From contig NC_039505.1 of assembly GCF_003590095.1 (NCBI RefSeq), positions 2,852,001-2,916,000 on the forward strand: a stretch of 64,000 bases of DNA, read 5' to 3'. This DNA comes from Trichoplusia ni. Taxonomy: Eukaryota > Arthropoda > Insecta > Lepidoptera > Noctuidae. Of this stretch, positions 1 to 9,965 are shown piece by piece (positions within the stretch are counted from its first letter, which is position 1; each line of letters begins with the position of its first letter). The notes beneath the pieces are model-generated. The model did not search any database. It had not been told where the DNA came from and saw only the letters and a program-made list of their open reading frames with translations. Made by a program: the position numbers and the translations under genes.

Positions 1-693
1 NNNNNNNNNNNNNNNNNNNNNNNNNNNNNNNNNNNNNNNNNNNNNNNNNNNNNNNNNNNNNNNNNNNNNNNNNNNNNNNNNNNNNNNNNNNNNNNNNNNN
101 NNNNNNNNNNNNNNNNNNNNNNNNNNNNNNNNNNNNNNNNNNNNNNNNNNNNNNNNNNNNNNNNNNNNNNNNNNNNNNNNNNNNNNNNNNNNNNNNNNNN
201 NNNNNNNNNNNNNNNNNNNNNNNNNNNNNNNNNNNNNNNNNNNNNNNNNNNNNNNNNNNNNNNNNNNNNNNNNNNNNNNNNNNNNNNNNNNNNNNNNNNN
301 NNNNNNNNNNNNNNNNNNNNNNNNNNNNNNNNNNNNNNNNNNNNNNNNNNNNNNNNNNNNNNNNNNNNNNNNNNNNNNNNNNNNNNNNNNNNNNNNNNNN
401 NNNNNNNNNNNNNNNNNNNNNNNNNNNNNNNNNNNNNNNNNNNNNNNNNNNNNNNNNNNNNNNNNNNNNNNNNNNNNNNNNNNNNNNNNNNNNNNNNNNN
501 NNNNNNNNNNNNNNNNNNNNNNNNNNNNNNNNNNNNNNNNNNNNNNNNNNNNNNNNNNNNNNNNNNNNNNNNNNNNNNNNNNNNNNNNNNNNNNNNNNNN
601 NNNNNNNNNNNNNNNNNNNNNNNNNNNNNNNNNNNNNNNNNNNNNNNNNNNNNNNNNNNNNNNNNNNNNNNNNNNNNNNNNNNNNNNNNNNNN
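1..693. other. Assembly gap
   Basis: This stretch is entirely N and holds no readable sequence. It marks a scaffold gap, so anything lying left of the first Helitron end cannot be assessed. Confidence 0.99.
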
Positions 694-853
694 TTTTCAT
701 CTTATAACATCTAACCAATCCCACAATAGCATCATTCTAATCAAAATCGGTGACAAATCCTATAATTTAACCCCTGGCCTGAAAGGACTTTTACTTCGAA
801 AAAAAAACAGATTTAAAATTAATTTCTAGTAAAGATAAACTTGTATATAAGGA
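694..853. other. Short flank outside Helitron A
   Basis: About 160 AT-rich bases lie between the gap and the Helitron 3' end. I see no open reading frame, repeat unit or match to other parts of the window. This may be the pre-insertion DNA. The base next to the element (A at 853) agrees with a Helitron A|T target read on the minus strand. Confidence 0.5.
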
Positions 854-883
854 CTAGCTTTTGCCCGCGACTTCGTTCGCGTG
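854..883 (-). other. Helitron 3' terminus with hairpin
   Basis: Read on the minus strand, the element ends in a GC-rich hairpin (CGCG arms around GAACGAAGT) followed by CTAG and then a T outside the element. That is the standard Helitron 3' end (hairpin plus CTRR, inserted between A and T). The same terminus recurs on the plus strand at about 24104-24132 and 52657-52686, so the boundary is well supported. Confidence 0.88.
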
Positions 884-999
884 TAATAGCGACTTTCGGC
901 AGAAAAGATAGCTGTGTCCGCGAATCAGTTAGCGTGTATCTCCTTCTGTTATTAAGTTAATGTATTGGTAATATTGTTTATTTCACGTTTACATGAGGC

Positions 1000-3939
1000 T
1001 TAAACTATATTGGAAGTTGTTGCGTCCGGCACGTGAACATAAAGATTTCTAGATCTGCTAACCCGGGAAAGAGCAACATATAACTGACCATGCGAGAAAC
1101 AACTGACACCGAGATCTACTACGGCAACACGAAAAGTCTGCCCTTGAGCTTTATTAGTTGTCATTGCATAACACACCGATACCGGGAATTGCGTTCTTTT
1201 AAATTGGAACGGAAAATTATTTGGTATAATGGGTATTCTGGGGATAAAGACGGTTTCTCCTGCACCGCAACCTGTTACTATTTGAGCGTCGATTATATTT
1301 TGTTGCAACTGAGTTACTTTCAGTCGAGTTCCATTGCAAAGTTGTGGTGGTCTTAAATTTCGGAGTAGAATAATCGGAATGCCAATTTTTAAACAAATTT
1401 CATGAGAAGGAAGTCCGGGCATATTTAAAGAATTTAAGAATTCTATAAGGTAGGTAATTAGTGGCTTCTTGTTCATCGACCATTCTATTTATTGATCTAT
1501 AAACTTTGCTTTCCCCCTGTAGATTCGACAGTATTTTGTTATTAATCTCAAATGCCTGATCATTGCGAGGAGTTAAAATGGATCTTTCGCTGAGCCAAGT
1601 ATTGTACCTATTTAATATATTTGTCACCGTAAACCGACGATATCAGATGTGTTTGAGATTGAACTATACAACATAATTCTGGCGTCAAAATAAGTTTTCC
1701 TTGGTGTAGTTGTGGATAGGTACCTTCACCAATCTTTAATAATGTATTAGAAAATTGACTATTATCTGGATTATCTCCAGTTCTCACTCGCATGTTTATA
1801 GTTAAATACATCGATTGTATATCACGCCACAAATAAGAGCTTTTCAGGCAAGCCCTAACCTCATCAGCTCGGGTTCCCCGTAGTATTACCGGTAAGGTTT
1901 GTCGGAAATCACCACAATATAAAACCGTGATACCGCCAATTGGTCGATCATTTTGTCTTGTATCCCTTAAAGTTCTGTCTACCGCTTCTACTCCTTTTCG
2001 ATGGGCCATCGTACACTCATTCCATATGATTAAATTACACTCGCGTAATACCTCAGCTTTGTCGCTATTGCTTGAAATACTACAGGTTGGACTTTCCGTG
2101 CGATCTAAATCAATTGGTATTTTAAACATAGTGTGAGCAGTTTTACCTCCTGGTAACAATGTTGCAGCTATCCCTAATGAAGCCACGGCAAGAGCAATTT
2201 TACCCTGGTTTCGAACGGAAGCTAATATTAATTTAGTAACCATATTGTCCCCAAATTATTTTGAACACTCTCGCACATGCGATCATAGACTGAACGTTGT
2301 TCTGCAGTCATCATTGGGACACCGCTTTCTAATATCGTCAGCAGTTCCATTGGGTCGTAACCAATCTCTGCGGAATATTCCCTTTTAGTAACGTCTCCGA
2401 CTGAGGTTGGTGTTGGCAATTTTGGCAAACCATATTCACATAGTAATTTACCGCCTACTGCTGTTAAGTCATCCTGAAGAGCCAATAAACACTGATTTAT
2501 AGCAAGATCACGGACGTTATCATTAGTTGTGCCTTCATCATTGTGAGATATATTCCTAAGAAAGTCTTCTGCAAGTTTTTCTTTATATTTTTCCCATAAT
2601 TGTATAGCATCTGACAAATTACAAAATGTTAGTAATGTTACAAATAAATGGATAACCGTCGTGGATTATCACTAATACAGGATTCTGCTAAAACGACATC
2701 CCAATGCTGATCATTTTCAAGCAAATGACGCGCTTGGCAAGCTTTTCTAAAATCTATAAATGAGGTTGGTCCTCGCACTGTGTGTAACAATAATCGCAAA
2801 TAGAAACACTCAGCGTTGTTAGGATGAACGGTATACACTCTACCAAGAACATGTTCTGTGAAAATACCTGACTCGCCACCTACAGGCCTGCCACGGCGTC
2901 TCCGATTAAAGACATCACGTTGCTTATTGTAGGTATAATACGATGGGACTTCCTCATACAAAAGAGATTTTGCAAAATCATCAGTTTGGCAAAGTCGAAA
3001 GAATGCTAATAAACTTGTTTGTCTAGGGTTCTCTAATCGTTGTTGGCGTTGAAATATATACGTTGACCGCCTTCAAGATGAACATCTAGATGAGTCACAG
3101 GTATATCTTTCGTGAATGTTGAAACTTAAGATCCGCCGCACAGCTTCTGAAAAACTAATATATCTGCCTGACTGAAATCTAGTAATTTCATTATGTTCAT
3201 TTCTCAACGCAAATGTAGCTTGGTCACTGCCCTTATTAATGTACTTACAAATATATTTTATTGACTCTACACTATTACACATTTCAACATTTATGTGAGT
3301 TTGAAATGTTCTAGACAACACAGGCGAATACGGAACGACCCACCTATTATCTAAAGTTACCTGTTGTCTAGACACTCGTTTTTCAACAGTAAAACCACCA
3401 TTGTCTCTTCAACGACGACGATATAATGGGTATCCATCATGTCCTGTTACAGTTTCATCCACAAAGCATTTTGAATATCTTTTAGTGCAACGACCGTCTT
3501 GCATGCAAGTAGAATTCCCGTTAAATGCACCACATGGACCATGTATCATATGGGTTTTAACAATGTCGTATAGCACGCGATCTGCAATCGGACTTGGAAT
3601 TTCAGCACTGATTAAACTGTCTACATCATTGGGTCGAACCTTATCTTTTAACCATAGCAGGATATGTGCGTGAGGTAAGCCGCGTTTTTGCCATTCAACA
3701 CTATACATATGACACAATACTTCTCCAATAATGTTATCTTTGGTAAGTATATCTATCATTAATTTTAATTTTAAATGAAAAACTCTTGCGATGATATCAT
3801 GGCGGTCATGCGGTGCTTGACCCTCATGAAGCTCCCGAGTGATTTCATCCCACTTAGGATTGGTAGTTACTGTAATAAATAAGTCGGGACGTCCATATTT
3901 TCTTACGTAACAAAAAGCATCTTGAGTACGTTCGTGCAT
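1000..3939 (-). pseudogene. Helitron A Rep-helicase, C-terminal part, decayed
   Basis: This is the broken C-terminal two thirds of a Helitron Rep/PIF1-type helicase, the protein that nicks and unwinds DNA during rolling-circle transposition. Order from the right: HUH nuclease region (PHAHILLWL near 3680), catalytic Tyr region (YICKYINKG near 3240), then the helicase with Walker B-like, GDFRQ, NMR and LSRV motifs down to 1000. Unlike Helitron B, the frame is broken many times. There is a TGA after YRRR near 3408, a lost or replaced Walker A segment near 2240, a 5-base loss near 1622 and a 4-base gain near 1455. Three of these breaks are shared with Helitron C. No function is expected. Confidence 0.88.
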
Positions 3940-3964
3940 GTACCGTGGACCATCAGTAAAAAAA

Positions 3965-4123
3965 AACCGGCCAAGTGCGAGTCAGACTCGCGCGCCGAGG
4001 GTTCCGTACAAACCTGAAAGGTTTACAAAGTTCGTTCATTTATTAAAACCGGCCAAGTGCGAGTCGGACTCGCGCACCGAGGATTCCGTACAAACCTGCA
4101 AGGTTTACAAAGTTCGTTCATTA
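3965..4123. repeat. Tandemly duplicated Helentron terminus
   Basis: The terminal block occurs twice with an 82-base period (CCGG at 3967 and 4049). Each copy holds ACCGGCCAAGTGCGAGTC, the inverted GACTCGCGC arm, GGTTCCGTACAAACCTG or its variant, and TTTACAAAGTTCGTTCATT. The copies differ at several bases, so the duplication is not brand new. Confidence 0.9.
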
Positions 4124-4378
4124 CGACAATCGAGTCATAACTATGGTATTTTTATTGCAAAATTAAATTCATAACATTACAATGGGGAAAGATGGAGGAG
4201 CATAAATTTAAGACAAAGATCTCTTTATCGTTTAAGTAATCCTTTATTTTATATTAACACATATCATTAATCTATATTATACTAGCCTTGCAGCAGACTT
4301 GCGAAAGTTCTTTAATTAAAGTTATTTATTTATTAAGTTTTTTAGTCACTATTTAGAAAACTGGTTCAAAAATATTAA

Positions 4379-6811
4379 TTAAGTATTAAATTTGAACCAG
4401 ACCTGTAAATGGTGACTGAAAAAGTTATGAATAGTACCACATTGAACATTGAAGTTCGAAAAAACGTTATCAATAGTTGTACAACTTCGTGTAGTGCTAC
4501 TGTTTATTAACGGAAACATGTTTATGGATGAAAAATATGTGGATATTCCATTTTGGGGATTCATTCTAAAATCTATATTGAAGTCTCCCACAACAATCAG
4601 ACGAGAAGATGAAGTGTACATATTGAGGTTGCTGCCGAATATTGTTGTATTTATACATTCTATTGCAACATTAATTTGACATTGTGGTGACCTATATACA
4701 GTTATCACTCTGATATTAAACATTTCAAAATGCAAGCATTCACAATGGCCGTTTGCAGCGCCTGGGTTATTTAAATAATATCTTTTACATGATCCATCTG
4801 TCACGGCATCCTTAAGATTGCGACTTACATACGCGATAGATCCCCAACCTGGATTTGCATTAGATACAGATGGACCATCTACTCTGCACACCTCATAAAA
4901 ACCATCAAGTTCAAAAGTGTCTCTACGACATCCCCAGGTTTCAACAAACAATGCTGCATGGGAGGAATGAATAATAGGATCTATGATGACGTCTGAAAAA
5001 TGTTTGCGCAATGATTGCACGTTATGAAATACAATTTGAACTGCATTATCTTCAGGTGTTTGCAAAAATTTAAAATATGGTACCAATTTGTTTTGTTCTA
5101 GTCTTTTCATTTCTATACTTACAGCACTCGATTCTGATATTTCAGAGGGAGGTTTAAATGTACCTGAATTCACGACTAAAAACAGTCCAAACGATGACAT
5201 TGCTCTAGAACAAGCTACATACAGCATCGATCTTTTTACATTTTTAGAAATATGGACCACAACTTTTTCTAAGGTGGCACCTTGCGACTTTTGAATTGTA
5301 ATACCTTCTGCTGGTACTATTGGAAACTGAGTACGCTGCACTACAAGATTTGAAGATTTCCACCTTTTCACAGTATAAGTGACGGCATCTAATGGCGTCC
5401 AATTCGAATTTATATATTGACGATGTTTTCGAGAAGTTACTTGACATTTACTTCTTGTAGCTATTCCCGTACTTTTATCGAACAGAACCCAAATACGTAA
5501 AGGCCGCTTTTCACTTGTCTTCTTGTGTCGACCGTAATCTATAGCCTTCAATATTCCGGTAGTACCATTCACAAGGCCATCAGTAGTGTCAATATTCACA
5601 GTTACCATATAACGTGCACCTACTCGTAAAAACAAATTCTTAGGAAGACCGTAGGTCTGCATTGTAGGTAGAGTATTTACAGATTGCAAGGCTTTTCTAG
5701 CAGCTTGCGGATTTGGTGCTCCAGAAACCACATCAAGTGCTTTAACCGAGTACCCTTCAGTGTTCATTCGAGACAATACTTGATTATTGTATTTGTCGAC
5801 TTCATTGTTGGTCGCAAATAAGTGTATCGCTCCATGTGCCTCAATAGGTAAAGTATTAATACTGTAACATCTAGAATTAATTAACTCTATATCCATAGAA
5901 GTCATCCGACCGACAGCCATATTGTTTAAGGCTATTGCGAATGCCAGATCATCTCTTTGCCGCATTATTTCAGTCATCATAAAGAGACGAAATGGTTCCC
6001 ACAACGGAGCACCAGCAAGGGGTGCCAATGGATTTCGACTACTGTTTGGCTGAAAAACCCAGTTGTCTCCTACCGGTGGTAACTGATTGAAGTCCCCGAC
6101 GCTTATAATAGACATACCAGCAAATGGCGTATCTGTGTGAAATATTTGCTGCAATCTCCTATTAATTTGGTTCAGAGTTCTACTACCTAACATTGATATT
6201 TCATCCAAAATAATTAATCTTACTTTTGCAAGTTTGCATGCTAAGGTGTTCGCGATGCTTGCTGATAATTCGGGCATTGTTTGACCACATTGGGATACTG
6301 GAAGTCCAAACGTACTATGAACAGTTTGACCACCGATTCCAAAAGCAGCTTTTCCCGTGTATGCACAAAGTAAAATTCTAGCATCATCAGGATTTATACC
6401 CGGAACTCTATTGAACATAAGCATTAAATATTGATACAAACCCTTAATTAACAAACTTTTGCCCACGCCGGCTCCACCACTAACAAAATAATAAAAAGGT
6501 GGTGGTGATTCTTGAGTGAAAATATGTCCTACATGTAAAACAAAATGTCTTTGATCACAATTAAATATTCTAACTAAACGCAATACATCATCTTCACACA
6601 AAACTGCTGGTTGGGCAATCGCTCCTCCTACTAAATCTGATTGATTTCCATGTAACTGTAGACAATGATCTGGATCACCTTCTTGTGTCTCTAATTCATA
6701 ATCATCTAAAGGACGAGCTTTTTCTTTCACTGCACTATCCTCATCCTCTTCATCTTTATCTACATTACGAATTGCATCCAACAATGCCTCAAACTCATCT
6801 GCCCCCCCCAA
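4379..6811 (-). CDS. Helentron helicase fused to AP-endonuclease-like domain
   Basis: This 810-codon open frame is the C-terminal part of the Helentron transposition protein. Residues about 1-60 are acidic. A PIF1-family SF1B helicase follows: Walker A SGGAGVGKS near residue 112, Walker B LIILDE near 200, GDFNQLPPVG near 238, and the QKSQGATL and VACSRA motifs near 510-535. From about residue 590 an exonuclease-endonuclease-phosphatase (APE-like) domain begins, with HNVQSL, ETW, GDFNID and TIDNVF, then SHH where SDH is usual. The helicase is expected to unwind DNA 5'-3'. The role of the endonuclease domain in Helentrons is unproven. The start Met follows a run of eight G on the coding strand, where the frame slips out of phase with the upstream Rep, so it was probably one polyprotein. 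Confidence 0.86.
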   Translation of the reverse strand: MGGADEFEALLDAIRNVDKDEEDEDSAVKEKARPLDDYELETQEGDPDHCLQLHGNQSDLVGGAIAQPAVLCEDDVLRLVRIFNCDQRHFVLHVGHIFTQESPPPFYYFVSGGAGVGKSLLIKGLYQYLMLMFNRVPGINPDDARILLCAYTGKAAFGIGGQTVHSTFGLPVSQCGQTMPELSASIANTLACKLAKVRLIILDEISMLGSRTLNQINRRLQQIFHTDTPFAGMSIISVGDFNQLPPVGDNWVFQPNSSRNPLAPLAGAPLWEPFRLFMMTEIMRQRDDLAFAIALNNMAVGRMTSMDIELINSRCYSINTLPIEAHGAIHLFATNNEVDKYNNQVLSRMNTEGYSVKALDVVSGAPNPQAARKALQSVNTLPTMQTYGLPKNLFLRVGARYMVTVNIDTTDGLVNGTTGILKAIDYGRHKKTSEKRPLRIWVLFDKSTGIATRSKCQVTSRKHRQYINSNWTPLDAVTYTVKRWKSSNLVVQRTQFPIVPAEGITIQKSQGATLEKVVVHISKNVKRSMLYVACSRAMSSFGLFLVVNSGTFKPPSEISESSAVSIEMKRLEQNKLVPYFKFLQTPEDNAVQIVFHNVQSLRKHFSDVIIDPIIHSSHAALFVETWGCRRDTFELDGFYEVCRVDGPSVSNANPGWGSIAYVSRNLKDAVTDGSCKRYYLNNPGAANGHCECLHFEMFNIRVITVYRSPQCQINVAIECINTTIFGSNLNMYTSSSRLIVVGDFNIDFRMNPQNGISTYFSSINMFPLINSSTTRSCTTIDNVFSNFNVQCGTIHNFFSHHLQVWFKFNT

Positions 6812-6907
6812 GCGATTAAATTGAAGACTTTCTGAACGGTGTTTTCACCTTCACGTGTACGTGAGATTTTAGTTGAAAAAGTATAATACGCAGCAAAATA
6901 AGCTAAA

Positions 6908-6955
6908 CTCATTGTATCAAACGTTTGATCGTGATCAAACGTTTGATACAATGAG
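6908..6955. repeat. Perfect 48-nt palindrome in Helentron ORF
   Basis: Two 23-nt arms are perfect reverse complements separated by GT. The centre reads TTGATCGTGATCAA. The arm nearer 6908 is in frame with the downstream coding sequence (DQTFDTMSLAYF), so that arm is original and the other is an inverted copy of it. It interrupts the Rep-helicase frame. Confidence 0.95.
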
Positions 6956-7313
6956 TCGATGGCCGATTTTTATAATGATCCAGTAATTTTTTTTTAAATA
7001 TGTCTGTGGACGATGGGTCCAAGGACTGCAAATCTATGAAAGATTTCAAAATACCCACTCGTTCATTGGGGTGTCCTGTGTTTATGTAAACATCGCTCTC
7101 AGAGGCTTGTGACATCGGAAGTCCCGCCAGACAGTAAATTGCCTCTTGGGCTGAAATTTCCGAAGAATTTAAAAATACTTTTGATATTGCGCGTAGAGAG
7201 TCTCTTATGCTACTGTTGCCATTTTTGGCCTCTTCGACCGCCGCTCTTAGTAAATTTGACATGCCTCGATCAGCTTTGTTAATATAATCGACAAATATAA
7301 ACGGAACAGGCAA
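6956..7313 (-). pseudogene. Helentron Rep C-terminal / Rep-helicase linker
   Basis: This short open frame continues the Rep after a frameshift near 7300. It opens with DYINKADRGMS, matching the second half of the Rep tyrosine region (YIC...YINK) that is cut off at the end of the upstream frame. Next comes an alpha-helical stretch with GNSSIRDSLR and SAQEAIYCLAGLPM, typical of the segment joining Rep to helicase in Helitron-class proteins. It ends in the palindrome at 6908-6955, beyond which the helicase part starts. It is not an independent gene, and its function depended on the fused protein. Confidence 0.75.
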
Positions 7314-9651
7314 ATGGATCTAGTATAAATTGGCAATCCATATTAGCTCGCTGTAATTCCAATACCTTTTTACAAAATGGATTAACCATGACGTCTTTTG
7401 GTCGTCTCTGTAGATATATTTTGGGCCGTTTAAGTGTTGATCTAACTGCCCATATGTATTTTTCGATATTTAATTCTGTCGATGCTAAGTACTCATCAAA
7501 TGTTAAATGTGGCGGAATATTCACCAAGTCGTCCTTTAACTTTTTAGATACTTCTTTCCATTCTTTTAGGCTTGGATTATCTTCTTCCAGAGGTGTCAGA
7601 AGACGTGTCTTATCCATTGGAAAAAAAGGTATTCCAAACCTACAAGGACGACTTGGCTTGGGATGACATGAATGTGTGTGTTTGTGAGTTTGTATCTTAA
7701 CTAAGTCTTCATCTAAATCTTCACTATTGCAGGATATGATTTGATCAACAAACATTATAACCTTTTCAGTTGATGATTGATCTCCAGGAATGAAGATAGG
7801 CGCATTTTCTATCCACAACATCATATGGGCATGAGGAGAACCTCTGTTTTGGAATTCTATTCGATGGTATTGATGGTTTATTTTAAGTTTACCAAAAGGC
7901 CCAACCGGAGACAGCCATGTTTTTTTTAGTTCTTTATAACGTGTTTCAAAAAAAGTAGCGCATATAAATGGGTCGGACTGAATGAGTCGCACTTTTTCTG
8001 CGTATGGAATATTTTGTGATTCCTCAAGCGACACTTCCTCTTTGTCAACTGTGCTTTTAAGCTGTTTTATTAAATGAGGCCATTGCGTTTCAGCTGCTGA
8101 TATCGTCATAAACAATGTTGGGACACCGAACTGCCGAATCATTGCTAACAATTTTTTCTTTTCTTCTTCCCAGTGTGCTGGGGAATTTCTCACACTACTA
8201 AGAATTCTATATCCATCGTCATGCTGAATGAGGTTCTGTAAGTAGTCGTCATTAAGAAGGTTGTTTACTAAAATAGGAGCGCCGTTGACGGTTTTCTTTC
8301 GAAGACAAGTAGCTATGTGTCCACCTATTTGGGTCATCTGTTGTTTCTTTAATAAAGTAAACAAATAATCTGGCCGCATAGCCCTTCTATCATGCCGAGT
8401 TATTTCGGATTTCATTATGTCAGAAGAACTTAGTTTTATTTTAAACTGCCTTTTAATTCCACCGTGAATCTTAATGAATGCTAATTCTTCAAGAAAGTCG
8501 TCATACAGTAGTGATAGCGGGTACTTACCCTCACCGGGTGCCATTGTTATGACGACATCCTGCTCATTATCAAGTAAAGTTTCAGCATTACCGGGATTTA
8601 CTGGTTCATCTATTAACTCACCAAGTTCACATGTGCATTCATTGTTATCTATACGATCATTATCACCATCAACTTCGTCGTCGTATGCCCAGTTATCATC
8701 ATATGTAATATTTAATTCTTTAAATAATTCTGTTTGGACTAAATGTTTTGCTGCTTCTCTCACTATTGCAGGACGAATACGCTCCTGACGACCGTGTTTG
8801 TAGCACATTTTTCGCTTCAAAATAAGTGTTATGATATGACTATCAGATGCATGCCGTGGTAACGCTAAGACCATAGTGTTAACATCGACTGGAACGTTGA
8901 CTACATTCCCTACCAATCCATGTTGATAACCGAGACCTTGACCTCGCCTGACTATTTTAAGGAATATATGTCGTGGTGATACAATACGTTCCTCAAGTGG
9001 AGTAAGTTGTTGCAGAACATCTGGAATTACCGGATAAGTTAAACCATTGTACATGGCAAGCCTTGGTATTTTGCCTTCTTTTAGATATTTTTGACACGTG
9101 TAACAAAATGAACCACAGCCACCAGATGTATTGATTTGAAATAAATCATTTAGGTTTTGATTTGAAAATGTTTTAGGCAACTGATCTTTTCTCATGACTC
9201 TAAGCGAATTTTTGTGCCACAAACGACCGCAACAGGAACAGATATTCGTGTGACCATCTGCAATATTATCAAAAAAAATTTGACGTACGACCATCCAATC
9301 ACGTAGATAAGTATTTTTTCTAAAATCACGCGTCTCTTTCTCACGTTCAACATAATCTGAATCCTGCCTATTTAATTGATGTTCAATTGTGTTATGACTT
9401 TGCTCTTCATCTCTGTATACAGGATCCTCTCGTAACACACGATGAGCAGTCGTGTCACGAGCTTGTTCATTTTCTCTGTATACAGGGTCCTCTCGTAACA
9501 CACGATGAGCAGTCGTGTTACGAGCTTGTTCATTTTCTCTGTATACAGGGTCCTCTCGTAACACACGATGAGCAGTCGTGTTACGAGCTTGTTCATTTTG
9601 TCTGTATACAGGGTCCTCTCGTAACACACGATGAGCAGTCGTGTCACGAGC
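7279..9651 (-). CDS. Helentron Rep (HUH/Y2 nuclease), N-terminal and core
   Basis: This frame encodes the rolling-circle replication initiator. It starts in the 21-residue Arg/Glu repeats. Cysteine pairs follow (CSCC near 9240, GCGSFCYTCQ near 9110) that look like the N-terminal zinc module of Helitron Reps. The HUH motif is SPHAHMMLW at about 7824-7835. The first part of the Tyr motif (VYIC) comes just before the frame is lost near 7313. An acidic loop (DDEVDGDNDRIDNNE) lies between. It is in frame with the OTU ORF upstream and separated from it only by two adjacent TAA codons (9652-9657), so an ancestor probably made OTU-Rep-helicase-endonuclease as one chain. As it stands the protein should be inactive. 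Confidence 0.85.
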   Translation of the reverse strand, partial: ARDTTAHRVLREDPVYRQNEQARNTTAHRVLREDPVYRENEQARNTTAHRVLREDPVYRENEQARDTTAHRVLREDPVYRDEEQSHNTIEHQLNRQDSDYVEREKETRDFRKNTYLRDWMVVRQIFFDNIADGHTNICSCCGRLWHKNSLRVMRKDQLPKTFSNQNLNDLFQINTSGGCGSFCYTCQKYLKEGKIPRLAMYNGLTYPVIPDVLQQLTPLEERIVSPRHIFLKIVRRGQGLGYQHGLVGNVVNVPVDVNTMVLALPRHASDSHIITLILKRKMCYKHGRQERIRPAIVREAAKHLVQTELFKELNITYDDNWAYDDEVDGDNDRIDNNECTCELGELIDEPVNPGNAETLLDNEQDVVITMAPGEGKYPLSLLYDDFLEELAFIKIHGGIKRQFKIKLSSSDIMKSEITRHDRRAMRPDYLFTLLKKQQMTQIGGHIATCLRKKTVNGAPILVNNLLNDDYLQNLIQHDDGYRILSSVRNSPAHWEEEKKKLLAMIRQFGVPTLFMTISAAETQWPHLIKQLKSTVDKEEVSLEESQNIPYAEKVRLIQSDPFICATFFETRYKELKKTWLSPVGPFGKLKINHQYHRIEFQNRGSPHAHMMLWIENAPIFIPGDQSSTEKVIMFVDQIISCNSEDLDEDLVKIQTHKHTHSCHPKPSRPCRFGIPFFPMDKTRLLTPLEEDNPSLKEWKEVSKKLKDDLVNIPPHLTFDEYLASTELNIEKYIWAVRSTLKRPKIYLQRRPKDVMVNPFCKKVLELQRANMDCQFILDPFACSVYICRLY

Positions 9652-9965
9652 TTATTAATTTTGTCTGTATACAGGGTTCTCTCGTAACACACGATGAGCA
9701 GCCGTGTTACGAGCTTGTTCATTTTGTCTGTATACAGGGTTCTCTCGTAACACACGATGAGCAGCCGTGTTACGAGCTTGTTCATTTTGCCTGTATACAG
9801 GGTTCTCTCGTAACACACGATGAGCAGCCGTGTTACGTGCTTGTTCATTTTCTCTGTATACAGGGTCCTCGCGTAACACACGATGAGCAGCCGTGTTACG
9901 AGCTTGTTCATTTTCTCTGTATACAGGGTCCTCGCGTAACACACCATGAGCTAGCATGTTACGAG
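9390..9965. repeat. 63-bp minisatellite coding 21-residue repeats
   Basis: About nine head-to-tail 63-base units encode REDPVYRENEQARNTAAHRV plus one Leu on the minus strand. The units vary little (E/Q and T/A changes), which suggests recent homogenisation. The period is a multiple of three, so copy number can change without loss of frame. A point-mutated unit holds the two tandem stops at 9652-9657. Confidence 0.95.

Larger units (their letters stand above)
854..3963 (-). mobile_element. Helitron A, segment 1 (3' half)
   Basis: This is the 3' half of a Helitron on the minus strand, homologous to Helitron B at about 20770-24132. It runs from the CTAG terminus at 854-857 through the 3' UTR and the helicase and Rep coding region. 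It stops in an A-run where the Helentron has inserted. An uninterrupted copy of the junction exists at about 47040-47070, which shows that 3963 and 12507 were once adjacent. The element continues at 12507-13275, 17354-17520 and 24133-24326. Confidence 0.9.

Noticed and set aside
9372..9947. A second minus-strand frame through the same repeats (VCYERTLYTDKMNKLVTRLLI)
   Set aside because: It is another shadow frame of the minisatellite with no domain and no continuation on either side.
9390..9965. CRISPR-like regular spacing of repeats
   Set aside because: The units are contiguous without unique spacers and encode protein. The context is eukaryotic.
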